Shown: positions 1 through 11,856 of the stretch, piece by piece
Layout of the letters: the number at the start of each line of letters is the position of its first letter
Numbering within the stretch: position 1 is the first letter of the stretch
Assembly (NCBI RefSeq): GCF_905220365.1
Contig: NC_061143.1
Location: 11,780,001 to 11,844,000 of the forward strand
Reading direction: 5' to 3'
Length of the DNA: 64,000 nt
DNA from: Vanessa cardui
Lineage: Eukaryota; Arthropoda; Insecta; Lepidoptera; Nymphalidae
The notes under the pieces: generated by a model
Told to the model about the DNA's origin: nothing
Databases searched by the model: none
Seen by the model: only the letters and a program-made list of their open reading frames with translations
Made by a program: the position numbers and the translations under genes

Positions 1-591
1 TTTTAACTTTTCACATTAAATACTTGTGTATTTAATAAATTTGACAAAAAATATATCTGGTTAGTTGCTATTGCCAGTTTTTTCAGGTCAAGGCTTTTTT
101 TATTTTGACCATAAATAAATAAATGTATAATGCTTTCATATAGAATAATGTAATTTGAGTGAGTTTAAAAATGAATTTTGATTCGAAAGACTTTCACACT
201 TTTAGACAGATTAGTGTGGAAGTCAACAAATATAGGATCTACTTTTGCCCAGAGGATCGGAATTGCGATTAAACGGGAAATGCTGCTAGCATTTTTGCCA
301 CCATTCCACGCGGTCAAGATTTATACAGTAACTAGTTTTATTTCATATTTGTATATATTTAAGCATTTAATGTTATTAGTTCTTATGTATAGGGATATTC
401 CTGACTGACCTAAAAGTCTGACCAGTCTGTATTTTTGCCTTAAAAGCCAAGGTCAGCCTTAAACCAATAGCTGATACAATTTACTATGAAGCAAGCTTGA
501 AACCCAATGGAAGGGCAAAGGCTATTTTTTATGCTTGTCATCTAACACAACTAGTATCAACTATAGTAATAAACATGTCTTCTCTTTTCAG
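1..591 (+). other. Intron preceding the first visible exon; no gene seen
   Basis: AT-rich sequence without a convincing coding region. It ends in a pyrimidine-rich tract and AG at 590-591, a good splice acceptor. The transcript therefore probably has a non-coding exon upstream of the window. The 76-codon open frame at 178-408 has no coding-like composition and is treated as chance. Confidence 0.6.
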
Positions 592-668
592 GTAACACAT
601 AATGAACAAAAGGGACGTTCAGTGAAGTGAAGTGTTTCATAGTGACGGTTCAGTGATGTGATGCCACC
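592..668 (+). promoter_or_regulatory. 5' UTR part of the first coding exon, with upstream ORFs
   Basis: This lies between the acceptor AG (590-591) and the main start codon at 669. It holds three upstream ATGs. One starts a 7-codon ORF at 602-625. One is a minimal start-stop, ATG-TGA, at 656-661. One, at 661, starts a frame that overlaps the main ORF. An in-frame TGA at 654-656 precedes the main ATG, which supports 669 as the true start. The upstream boundary assumes the acceptor is used. Confidence 0.55.
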
Positions 669-770
669 ATGCCGTCGGACAGCGGTACAACGTGGTCACC
701 ACCGGCGCCCAGCGAACGAAGGCTTAGCAACTCGTCTGATGGCAGCGCAGGTAGCGGCTATTCTAAAGCG
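669..770 (+). CDS. First coding exon, LMO7/LIMCH1-like (Smallish/Smash-type) protein, N-terminal part
   Basis: Encodes residues 1-34, starting MPSDSGTTWSPPAPSERRLS and ending GSGYSKA. The start has an almost ideal context, GCCACCATGC, and an in-frame stop 15 bases upstream. The exon ends in phase 0 at a strong donor, GTAAGT (771-776). The stretch is rich in Ser, Pro and Gly and is probably disordered, with no signal peptide or membrane segment. It is clearly richer in G+C than its surroundings, as a coding exon should be. It joins exon 2 (40701) in frame after a 39.9 kb intron. The product family is inferred from exons 2 and 3. The function (adaptor at cell junctions or actomyosin, with a LIM domain further downstream) is known only for the family and is not visible here. 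Confidence 0.75.
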
Positions 771-1582
771 GTAAGTACATAAATGATCTCTCAAAATACT
801 CTTAATATATTTGGCTTATCCAATCGGCACAACTGATAGACGTACCTACATAGATGTTTTTTTGGCGCAATGACACTTGATTGCGCTATTTACTATATCT
901 GTGCAAATTGCGTAAATATAATTGGATAGGTCCACTGCTTTTTTTAATGTACAAAACATGTACCAAATAATATAGATCCAAGCTCATATTTTACAAAGGA
1001 AAATTTACGTTACGTTCTGATTATTATTTTCCAAATTTATAAATTTATATTCAATTATAATTCGATTCAACTTCAATCAAAACGAAACTAGATCGTTGTG
1101 TTAGTAGAATGTAGTGTACATTCTTATCTATACTTTGTTAATCCATCTTACTAATTTAATCTCCATAGTAGAAGGAAGTGTACAGCTTTTCGATTTTGAA
1201 TCATACTATCCATTGAAGCATAATTGTCTATTTCATCACGTGAGGCAGTGACCACCGACAGCATCCCTACCATTTCAATACTATTGTTAAGATTACAACA
1301 TGTAGGCTATCTCGGCGTTACTGCCGCGTTATTGAAACACGATACCGTTTATAGAGGGTCACGAGCTCTGAGGCAACTTATTCGTTGTTTAATTGATTTG
1401 GTTAAATTGTATTGTACGGCGAATAGGCAAAAAAGATATATATTTATAGTCTTGTAAACCAATCGCAGCGATCTACTTATTTACGATATTTACGTCTGTA
1501 CTTACGTTGTTTTAAGATCTAGATTAGCGTCCGAACAAATATGACACTTGATTCTAATTGATACACCACCCCCTTAGGCAAT

Positions 1583-1711
1583 AACTCTGTAAGATATATT
1601 AATCCTTACATCGACAATGGGCTTCCAATTTTGAAAACCAAGATATTATGTCCACTGTGCCCGTAGTCACACTGACTCACTCGACCTTTAAACCGGAACA
1701 CAACACCACTA
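1583..1711 (-). repeat. Bm1-like SINE fragment
   Basis: On the minus strand it matches the middle of the Bm1-like consensus seen in many copies here: the block ending in 'aaaccggaacacaac', the 'gtgcccgtag' block and the 'ttacatcgacaatg' block. Both ends are missing and it is clearly diverged. Confidence 0.6.
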
Positions 1712-4700
1712 ATTAAATACATAAATGCTATCGATCTGTTTTGGAAGAAAACCAATGTTTATGAAATGTGTTTATTTTGCATATCAGTAAATAAATTATA
1801 GCAGTTATTAGAGGTATACAGGTTATCAGATAAATACGGAATTTGTTATCTGTAGACAAAACATCATTAGTCCGGCTACAGCTTAGGTGTAAACCTAAGG
1901 TGTAAACCTTTCCATTGCATTGGCTTATGATTGAAACTTTGCACCCGACTATGCTTATGTGATATTAATTCGAGAGATTCGCGAAGCATTTTAGTGAAGC
2001 AACGTAAGTGAATACAAAAGTCCCTAATTTCTTTCGCTTTTTTGTTTCTTAACTAAAATTAACCGCGTGCTCGTGTGTCTTTTGTTTTATAGACTGAAAA
2101 TTTTAATCTTATAAATATACCTAATAAGCAACTTATCCTACTGTTAGTGGGACATTTACTAAATACTAATAGTACCATTCGTCGTTTTTAAATGTCATTT
2201 CGAGAGATTTTTAATATGCCGCCATATTTGAATTGATTTTAAATGACATAACTTATATTTAGGACAAGATTCGGGTTCGAGACTCATGCGTTAATAAAAA
2301 AGAAACTATTTATTAAGTACTAATGACATATTTTATACTTACTAAGTTATAAATTATAAGAGTATTTTAATAAAAAAGCAAAGATTTTGGTGATAGAATA
2401 AATACTCACCTCACTGTACCCGTTTATGTTGCTTGTTACTTCGACTAAAAGTTTTATGTTTATTAAGATTTTTTGTATTATACAAAAAATACTTAACGAA
2501 ATAAAAAAAGAATCTCGCCATCGCGTTAAAAGAACTACTTTCATTTTCATTATCGTGGTCAATAACGGTTTTTTTATTAGTTTAAAAAAAATTGTAATTA
2601 TTTGGCCTTCGATGTTTTAAATGAAGACTTGTTTTTTTACTGCTATCGCTAATATCTTTAAATAGATGTTTCGGCGAATTCGAAATTCGAATTCCTTTTT
2701 TTAGTTTGAAAAGGATATATGTGAGGCTTGATGAAAAAGATAAATAAACTTATTGGGTATAAAATAGTATAATCATGGGCTAAATTTTCCTTTAAGCATT
2801 AATTAATAAATAAGACATTTTATACAACGTAAGATTATTTAAATGATAAAAAAGTTTATCTGTTGATTGTAACTCAGGTTGTGCAATAAAAATATTTCAG
2901 TTAAATATGTATGTAACTTAGTTGGAAACTAATAAACTACATAACTAATTATTGATTGGCTGTTCCGTACTGTTAATGTTAATTTGATGTGTCATTACGA
3001 AAGGTCGTATGTGTAATAATGATTAATGTATAGAGAGCTAAGAACTGATTAGATACTTATGTTTTAATAATATTTATATTATTTCCTGTGCATTATAACA
3101 TCAATGAAATATGTACAGCATTACCTGTGGAAAGTTTTTAAAAATACACATACATGAGTTTCGCGCGCTATGTTGTTGTGTTAATCGAAATATATAAATA
3201 TGCCTTAATTTATTAGCCTCTGTATTCGTAAAATTTAGTCGATTGTAATCTTTTGTTTAGTCGAGAACTTTAAAAGGTAGAACTGGTTTCAATTCCAGTT
3301 GCAGAATATAACCCACTCATGCTAACAGGTGAGATTAAATTAATTTCAGCAAACCGTTTAAATCAAAAACGTTACATGCAATCGTTGCACTCAGATTCGA
3401 CCTTGAAATTTTACTTTCATCGTTCCCGAAGCCGTTTCACCTTAATAATTTATTATTAAACAAACTTTTCCTTATATAGTTTGGTAAGGATGCTATCACA
3501 AATCACTCTTCGCTAACTTCTCCTTGCTATTTCATAATGAACTTTATGTCTATTTCACAAGATCCAAATTTCGATAACATTTCCTGAAACGACCTTAAAG
3601 ACGATACACTTGTTAATTTTCAATCTTATTGCTATAGTAATATGGGTGATAATAAAATATTAGTTTTTAAAGCCTTTCGCTACAAGTGTCGCGTGCCAAG
3701 GGCGACAAAAATGCTTAATGTGTTGAATGTCATGCTAATGACTCATTGGTTTTCAATGAGTTAAAAAAATCTTAAAAACAATTTTTTATTTGTTGCTTAA
3801 TTATTCTGAAAACAAAGAAAAAGTTGTATATATACTGTACTATCACCAGCACGAAAATTGTGCAAAATTTCAGCACTCAGCGATCAGTTGTGAAAATTAC
3901 ACAATAATTAAACGCAATATGTAATATTACACTTTTTTATAAAACAGCCGTCCCCGAACTCTTTCGACACAAAATTTTATACCCGTTAAAATAATTCTCG
4001 AATACAATTGCAACCCTATCTAGTACATCTAAACCATCTAGATGGGTATCTAGATGGTTAGATTCAAATATATACACAAAAAACATCAAATTCGGTCCAG
4101 CTGTTTAAGAAAAATTGAGTGACATACATACGCACCAAAAATAGGCAATATATCTTTATATAACTTTCAGGTTAATATGTTTCGAAAACATTTAACAATA
4201 GTTCTTACTTTGTCCTCTAGTGCACTTTTATACGTGTTTAATTTATATTACAACTTGCATTTTTTTCTATTAATTACGACATACGAACGTGCTTTTATAT
4301 AATTACAGTTGTAACTTAATTTAATTCCATATTTTATCACAAAATTGCAGCGTAATATAACCTACGTAGTAGATCTCTCCTTTCGTCACTCGATCAATAA
4401 CTGTAGAAATATGTTCGAACAAGATCAAAACTCTCCGTACAAGACGACCGTGAAATGTCAAAAAGTGATAAGCGACATTTACTATTATAATCGTTTTAAT
4501 ATTGTAAGCATGCAAATAGAGTATCACCGTAAGTCAAAATTCAACATTTCACGATTGAGATGCGAAGTCTGGCTCAGGTACTCCCTCATCAGTTAGTTTC
4601 GACCAATAACAATAAGGGCCCACCAACCCAGTGCACATTCATAACATTTTTACACATTTTCCAACAAAAATATTTAAACAATAAATAAAAAAGGATATTC

Positions 4701-5502
4701 TTATCGAATTGCATTGTCACAAATTTCATAGTTAATGACGTCAACAAATAAACAAGATGGCGGATAGTGAGCGCAATTCAAACCTATTTTAAGGTTTTTC
4801 GTCTGCATTTTTAGTAAAAGTTATAATATATTTAGGGAGGGTTCAAACTATCTCAACACCGAATTCAAACTGGTTTAGCAGATGATCGGTTAAAGAAATA
4901 AGCGAACGGATGATCATAAAAAAAGCTTATTCTGTATCTCTTTCTTTATTATCTCATAATTGAGCGCAGTAGCTTGAGGCAGCTTTACGCGGCCCCAAAC
5001 CGTAGCAAGAGATAAAGGCTTTTTTCAAAAGAGGAATATTTGCGAGGCGTTATTGTTTGGTATCTTTTTATATCTTTAAGAAAAAAATGTCTCGTCAATT
5101 AACGAAAAATTCACATTTAAAAATGTTTCAATTATATGTAAACAGTGAAATCGGTGTTTCATATTAGAGCTATTAAATTTTTATCGATGTATAACAGGCC
5201 TAACATATATTTGTTACCACCTGTCTGCATGCAGCTGACATTTCGGCCGGGCGACCTTCGACGACCCTACAGATTTATCTCCAAGCTCGTATCTATTGAG
5301 ATAACACGATTATATTCCTTGTTACATTCGTGTAGAGATTAATTTCCTATCAAATATATTCGTATCCTTAATATGGTGGTCATTCGTAAAGCGAAATGTT
5401 AAAGATGGTTCCTAACATTGTGAATGTAGAATGTATCTACTGCAATTTTATGAGATTTTGTTTTGATTTTTTTAATTGCCTTTTATAACTCCTAAAGAAA
5501 CA
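1712..5502. other. Intronic sequence; no gene or recognisable repeat
   Basis: AT-rich, with stops in all frames. Two local items stand out: a perfect hairpin at 4032-4059, and a CRE-type TGACGTCA next to a YY1/Pho-like CAAGATGGCGG at about 4736-4767. The overlapping open frames at 4321-4596 on the two strands look like chance. Confidence 0.5.
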
Positions 5503-5713
5503 AAATCTCTTTCTCTGTCCCTTTGTATGATTAAATCTTTAAAACTGCGTACCGGATTTTGATCCCATTTTTTAAATTGATAAAGTGATTCAAGAGGAAG
5601 GTTTTTGTATATAATACATAGACAATATAGTACAGAAATACTGAACATTTTACAAGCTGTAATATTATGTCGTAAATAAATAAATTCTGTTGCATAATTA
5701 GCATCAGATAGTT
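5503..5713 (+). mobile_element. Helitron-like/CTAG-end element, type K, partial
   Basis: Shares the landmark blocks of type K elements: 'tttaaa..tgcgtaccggattttgat', 'gataaagtgattcaagagg', 'aggtttttgtatataatacat' and 'gacaatatagtacagaaa'. The GC-rich terminal hairpin and CTAG end are lost. Confidence 0.5.
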
Positions 5714-6296
5714 AGAATTAAATCAACATGAAACACATCTTAAGCGTTTGTCGCAAGTTTATTCTCAAATAATTATTAGCTAAACTGGAGATGCGTTGAG
5801 TAAAGTTCATGCCGTCTTATTAAGAGCCCGACGGCTCGGCATGGATGGACGTTGAAAACAATTATGTAGTTAAAATTGACATGAAAGTCGCTTAAAGGTC
5901 AACTTGCTACTCGGTTTCTTTTGTCATGTTAATATGATAAGAAAAAGCAGTTCCTATATTATCTTTGTAATTGTTGTAAGTTATCTAGGTCCGGTTAATA
6001 CTTGCAATTTACATATATTAACAGCACTTCACGCAAGTCAGACGCACGCTTAATAAACATTTTGGCAGCTGCGATAGCAAAAACAATCATAAATGACATT
6101 TAACGCACGTACCAATTATTATGTAAAGTTAGTCATTATGTCTGTACAAAAAAATAGTACTCACAACCCCGGAAATGTACGTAACCTTTTAATATGAAAG
6201 TCAAGTAACATTTACGTAAAGTGTAAACAAGTGATGAAACGAGACGTCCCATAAAGTACTCGTGACGTCAAAAAAAGGCATTTTTAATAAATCAAT

Positions 6297-6312
6297 TCAA
6301 GGTCAACGACCT
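6297..6312 (+). promoter_or_regulatory. Nuclear-receptor-like site (FTZ-F1 type half-site in an inverted repeat)
   Basis: TCAAGGTCA matches the monomeric FTZ-F1/SF-1 consensus. It overlaps the inverted repeat AGGTC-aac-GACCT. The GGTCAACGACC core recurs at 25483. This is motif evidence only. Confidence 0.25.
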
Positions 6313-6825
6313 TTCACTAGCCATCCGAACGCATAATAAAGTATAAAAATAATGTAAAATTTATTCAATACAAAGGCATACGAAAGTTCACTTGCCCACT
6401 TTTGCGCCAACTTTTGTTTTTTATTACTTTAACGTAACGCGGAAGGCTGTCGTTTATTTTTCTTAAGCATGCCTTACTTGCATAGCTTTTATATGTTATT
6501 TTCTTTCTTTTTAAATTTAATTTGCAGTCGATGTGATCCAGTAGACAGAACTAACTAAATGTTGTAGATTCAAATCTGACCTAGAACTATAAACATTTCG
6601 GAGTGTTATAACAATAATTGTCTTATCTATTGCTAATATTTCAAATATACAAAAAAGTTATCAAGCAATTTCAATGAGTAAGCATATTAAAGTATTTACA
6701 TTGAAAGCATGTATGGAACAATTTTATTTTCTGTTACAATTAATTATTAATTATTATTGTAGCTCTATTGTGGTCCCTTCTCAAATTTATTTTTATAGGA
6801 ATAAAAAAAAATTAACTATTCATCT

Positions 6826-7001
6826 ACTGATATTATAAATGTGAAAGTAACTCTGTCTGTCTGTCGCTATTTCACGACCAAACCGCTGAACCAAATTTGA
6901 TGAAATTTTGTGTGCAGCAAACTTGAACTTCAAGACTTTTTCCCTAACCTATCATTACCAACCTCTAAAATGCCAGAAAAGCCAAGCCGAGCGACACCTA
7001 G
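6826..7001 (+). mobile_element. Helitron-like (Lep1-type) non-autonomous element
   Basis: Begins 'tattataaatgtgaaagtaa' followed by a 'ctgtctgtctgtcg' block and 'aaaccgctgaaccaaatttg', and ends in a GC-richer segment with CTAG at 6998-7001. This start/end pair recurs in many copies in the window. The structure resembles lepidopteran Helitron-like elements; class assignment is from memory. Confidence 0.6.
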
Positions 7002-7777
7002 TCTTATATAAACCTTAAGTAGGTTTTAAAGCCTACTATCTAGGAAGTAAGAGATTCATGGCCGCATACCAAGTCTGATTTACTTACCTCCCCTATCACT
7101 TACTTTCAATCATAGTATTCATTTATAACGTTATCTCCAACTATAAATCGCAATAATACGACCTTAACGTCATAGGAATAAGATTGAAAATAGTCGGAAC
7201 TAACTTTAAAATAATACTTGATTTTATAACTTAAAATTACACCCTTAATGTTATATTCATAAGGTTGAATATTGAATAACATAAAACAATATGCAAATTC
7301 GTTTATTGACAATTGTTTGATAATATCGACAATTTAATTCGCTTTTATACACATAGAAATAAGGCTCAATTTATATGTTTGTAAATAAGTTTAATGCAAA
7401 TCCTATAAGTGACAGCTATTGTTATGGCTTTAAGGGTCATTATTGTTTAATTGGAGCGTTCGACCAGTTATGTATTTGGGTCAAGTGCGTTACTGTATTT
7501 CCTGATCGTTGTCACTTAGTTTCGGTTTTGATTAGATAGAGATTTAATAGATATGTTATAAATAATAGAGCTAGGTAAGCTTAGTGGACTAATGTATGTA
7601 CAACCATAACTTGACACTGCTCTACTAATAGTTAATACATGTAAATAAACTACAAGGATTCTTGTTGATTCTTCTCGGAATCTATATTTAATTCTATTCG
7701 TGACGATAAGGAACCTTAAAACCTTGGGAGTAAAAACATTTTTGATTGTCAAATTCGATTTTTTTTAATTTTTATTA

Positions 7778-7981
7778 ATATTGTCTTGTTCCGGTTTGAA
7801 GGGTGAGTAAGCCAATGTAAATATAGGCATAAGGGACATGACATCCTAGTAACCTAGGATTGGTAGCGCTTTAGCGATGAAAGGAATGGTCAATGTTTCT
7901 TACAATGCTATTGTCTATCCGGTGGTGACCACTTACCATCAGGGGCCCATATCGCTAACCAATAGCATTAAAATAAAAAAT
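7778..7981 (+). mobile_element. Bm1-like SINE, 5'-truncated
   Basis: Contains 'gttccggtttgaagggtgag', the 'ggcataagggacatgacatc' block, and 'gtggtgaccacttaccatca' with an A-rich end. The 5' third of the consensus is missing. Confidence 0.75.
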
Positions 7982-8430
7982 AAACATATATTTACAAATG
8001 CTATCTTTTATATGTAGGTATTTATATTTTTTATATGTAGGTACTTATTATTTAAAATTGAGGTAAATAATATTAAGCAATCAGCGTTATCAGCGATTTC
8101 CGCGTCATACGCTCAAACCGTGTTTAATCAATGAATCCTTTTCAATATATTGTGACACAAATCGAATATTTGCACAGCGATTCACATACGTGATAATGAG
8201 CACGCGCAAACAAACTAACTAGACCGACCTGAATCATTGTTAAATATTTGAAAATATTTTTTTCACGAATCTTGCTTGTGTGTTTAGATGTTTGTTACAC
8301 ATACTTAGTAAAAAATGTAAATAGATCTTTATTGGAGGCAAATTTTTTGTGTGTCTGTAGCTTCACCCTGAAGTACCTACAGATCAGTTCGTACACAAGG
8401 GCACGTCTCTACTTTAAATTATTGGCGTTT

Positions 8431-8707
8431 ACAACAACAACAATAGCCTTTAAATTTCCCACTGCTGGGCTAACACCTCCTCTCCTTTTCGAACATATTC
8501 CACCACGCTCTTCCAATGCGGGCTGGTTTCCACCATATGGCAAAATTTCTATGAAATTAAAGACATGCAGGTTTCCTCATAATGCTTTACTTCGCCGCCG
8601 AGCACGAGATGATGAACACAAATTAAGTACATGGATGTTCAGTGGCGCTTAAACCCGCATTCATTGGTTAAGATGCACGCGTTCTAACCACTGGGCCATC
8701 TTGCCTC
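8431..8707 (-). mobile_element. tRNA-like SINE, full length
   Basis: Reads, on the minus strand, from a tRNA-like head (GATGGCCCAGTGGTTAGAAC, box-B-like GGGTTTAAG), through the 'gaggaaacctgcatg' and 'ccgcattgg' blocks, to 'cagcagtgggaaatt' and a TTG tail (ACAACAACAACA on the + strand at 8431). It explains the 134-codon open frame at 8248-8652, which is therefore not a gene. Confidence 0.85.
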
Positions 8708-9780
8708 TATTGCTGTTTATTAACAAAATGTATTTTTATGTCTTTATTCCTACATTAGTAATTACACTCACACTTAGACATCTTGTAAGCACGATCGTCA
8801 TACTTACGACAACATAAATAATGCTATCAGGGTATTTTTAATGGAGGGTCGCGCCTTTATCAGTGAATAGATTTAATAAATCTCAGTTAGTTCTGCACTA
8901 TTTTTTTAAGGATATGATTTTATCAATTAAATCAGTAACTAATACCTATATGTATAACCACTGGTCCATTTTAGGTAGCTCTAATCCTACATCATTCCAA
9001 TACCCTTATTTGTCCCTATGCCTAAGATCATGTAATCATAAGAAACGTATTTAGTTTTAAATCAAAATCAATAATTTAAACGATACCTGCCCTTATAAAC
9101 AACAAACCCATTATAAACTAGTTATACTATAACTTAATATAACATATGGTTTTACATAATACATAATATGTAGCTAACGGCTGTATAATAACGCAATTCC
9201 GTGTATAAACAAATCGCATTTGATACATAAATTCCATAATACCAGTCAACTGAGATATAAAATTTAATTATCGTCAATAAAATGAATGTATAATGTAATT
9301 AATTATACACGAGACGAATAATTAAATGTCTACGAATGTTGTTTGTGTCTATTTAGATATTAATCTACATAATGGATCTGTAACAAGTGATGTCTGTGTA
9401 TTAATAACTTTTTCGTTTTAAACATTTTTGTTCGAAAAGATTTTTATTTTAAATTTAGAATCATAGAGTATTTAGATAGTGTCGAACAATTAAAACAAAC
9501 GGGGCAATTTTCTTTTATTGGTATTTGTGACGTCATACTTCACTAGTGTGTGAGTGTACTTAGTGGCCAACTGATGTCCACTATTTTTTTGCATGTGTTC
9601 TCATCTATGAATGTCTATAAAGACATATCAATAATTAAATGTGTATGTGTTATATTGTGTTATGTATTTTTTAATTTGGTGTTTATATATATATAAAAGG
9701 CAAAAATAAAATTGCAATAATTATCTAAGCATTTTGTTTTTGTGTTGACTATCATCTAGATAGAGTATAGATACAGATAA

Positions 9781-9950
9781 ATGGTAGGCCACCTTAACCA
9801 GATACTGTGTAAGAAATACAAATCACCTCTTTAGTGGTAGTATCATCAATGCACTGTCAACCAAGAGATATATTGTATGCTGTGTCTTATGTGCCTGTAA
9901 TACCCTAGGTCACCCTACATTCAAACCGGAACATAATACAAAGGAATTCT
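9781..9950 (-). repeat. Bm1-like SINE, decayed
   Basis: Minus-strand blocks of the consensus remain: 'ctgtgtaagaaata', 'atcaatgcac', 'gtgcctgtaa' and 'tcaaaccggaacata'. Confidence 0.5.
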
Positions 9951-10874
9951 AGCATTCTTGCTTCCAATTCACGCAATTATGATAATCATAAAAGCATATT
10001 ATAATATCGATATTTATATCGAAAGAAATAAATGCGAAACGAACGAAATCGCGATAACAGTAAAACTTGTGATAAATAATTCATTTTAACAAAACTGCCA
10101 CCATTTTTGCTACTTAATATATATTGTGTAGTTTTGGTTCGAAACGGTTATAGAATTCTATTAACATATAATTAATGGAATGCGTTATCTTTATACAAAC
10201 ATATTTAAAATATTACATTTAGTATTGTTTCGAATTGTAGTTTAAGAATTTATTCTCAAAAAGATTCACTCACAAACATTATGATAAATAAAATATTTAA
10301 TAAGAATTGATTTTGAGTCAGCCGTTTTATTACCATCCATATAAAATTTGCAAAACAAGTGATCCTTTTCTTTAAACGTCTCTTGAGAACATTTCCTACA
10401 ATAAAAAATATATTCAAATCAAAATAATTAATTCAATAGACAATCATTACACTTACTGATACTGATCGTTTAAAATATATTAAGTTAGTCTGTTAATATG
10501 GCCTGTATAAATAAAACACATTTATGTTGCTTGCATTATTTACATCACAATTTACATAAAATTATTTACCTACGATTCTTCTCAATTATATGATACAACG
10601 AGTCATAGATTACAAAGCAGTGTCAGGAAATTTCTTGAAGATAATTCATGTGCGACGCAAATGTTGATAAATATGATTGAGAGATCAGAAGTACGACTCT
10701 TGACCGTTATATCAGCGTGTCACAAAGGAAGGACATTAGATTCTATTTACCAATGAAACACATATAATTATATGTAAATGTATTTGCAATTTTGTTACAA
10801 TACTAAAACTTAGTTGAAGAGGTAATATTCACATATTATTTATATACTAATAAAGATGCATGTTCTTTCGTGCT

Positions 10875-11011
10875 TTTAAATAAAACTAGTTGTCACGGGT
10901 AGACTGTCAGTCTACCCGTGACCACGAACGCTGTAAAGTGCTCGAAACGTCGGGATGCCAAAAATAATTAATATACGCGATTTAAATCCGTTATAACTAG
11001 TTTTATTTAAA
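10875..11011. repeat. Foldback element with 17-bp terminal inverted repeats
   Basis: The ends 10875-10891 (TTTAAATAAAACTAGTT) and 10995-11011 are perfect reverse complements. Just inside the left end lies a second perfect inverted repeat, 10892-10906 and 10908-10922, around a single base. The interior has GCTGTAAAGTGCTCGAAACG, reminiscent of the 3' core of hammerhead ribozymes found in Penelope-like retroelement termini. It could equally be an end of another mobile element. Confidence 0.7.
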
Positions 11012-11390
11012 TGTGTAATAATCGCGAAAATTTAAGACAACATTATTCTTTCGTGCTCTTCGTTGCTCTTTTGCGGAAAAATTGTGTCTAATTTGATGAT
11101 TTTACAAATTAACTTTAACTAACCGTCATGGAAGGACATAGGTACCTTTTTATACACTCTACGAAAACGCGGTTAAAAAAACTCCAAATTAACAAAATTG
11201 TTCTAATCTATTGTTTTGAGTATATGTATAACAAATGTTAGTTGTATTCATATTAAACAGTTTTAGGTATATTATGTGTATATTTCTGTAGATACGTGAT
11301 TGTTGAATTCAACACGTTTCTCAATTTAATAATAAATGCACTTTGTATGATGACTCACAAATTCTTTGATATGTTAATTTTCAAAACTAT

Positions 11391-11856
11391 ATTAACATTA
11401 TAAATGTGATATTAACTCTGTCTGGTCGTCTGGACAGAACAGCTTAACCGATTCTAATGTTATTTGTTATGAAGCAAACTTGACTTCCAAGAAAGGACTT
11501 GGTGGTAGGGCTCTGTGCAAGCCCGTCTGGGTAGATACCACCCACTCATCAGTTATTCTACCGCCAAATAATAGTACTCAGTACTGTTGTGTTCCGGTTT
11601 GAAGGATGAGTGAACCAGTGTAACTACTGGCACACGGGACAAAATATCTTAGTTCCCAAGGTTGGTGGCACATTGACGATCTAAGGAATAGTTAATATTT
11701 CTTACAGCGTCATTGTCTATGGGTGATGGTGACAACTTACCATCAGGTGGCCCATCTGCTCGTCCGCCAACCTATACCAAAAAAATGGCTACTTTTTTGC
11801 CAAACTCATGACAACCATCACAGTAAAACGCAAGCGAAGCCACGGGCGACTACTAG
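11391..11856 (+). mobile_element. Helitron-like element split by a Bm1-like SINE
   Basis: Left part 11391-11498 has the 'attataaatgtga' start, 'actctgtctgg' and 'cagcttaaccgattc' blocks. The right part, 11787-11856, has 'cgcaagcgaagccacgggcg' and CTAG at 11853-11856. The gap is filled by a SINE (11499-11786), which must have inserted later. Confidence 0.7.
11499..11786 (+). mobile_element. Bm1-like SINE, near full length
   Basis: Starts 'ttggtggtagggctctgtgc', carries 'accacccactcatcag', 'gttccggtttgaaggatgag', 'gttcccaaggttggtggcac' and 'gtcattgtctatgggtgatg', and ends in 'gtccgccaacctatacc' plus an A-run. Close to the best copy in the window, so comparatively young. Confidence 0.85.

Noticed and set aside
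661..770. ATG at 661 as the main start
   Set aside because: Its frame gives no match to the conserved region, ends in exon 2 after 53 codons, and its context is weaker than that of the ATG at 669.
8248..8652. 134-codon + frame
   Set aside because: Most of it is a minus-strand tRNA-like SINE (8431-8707) read in the wrong sense; no protein features.
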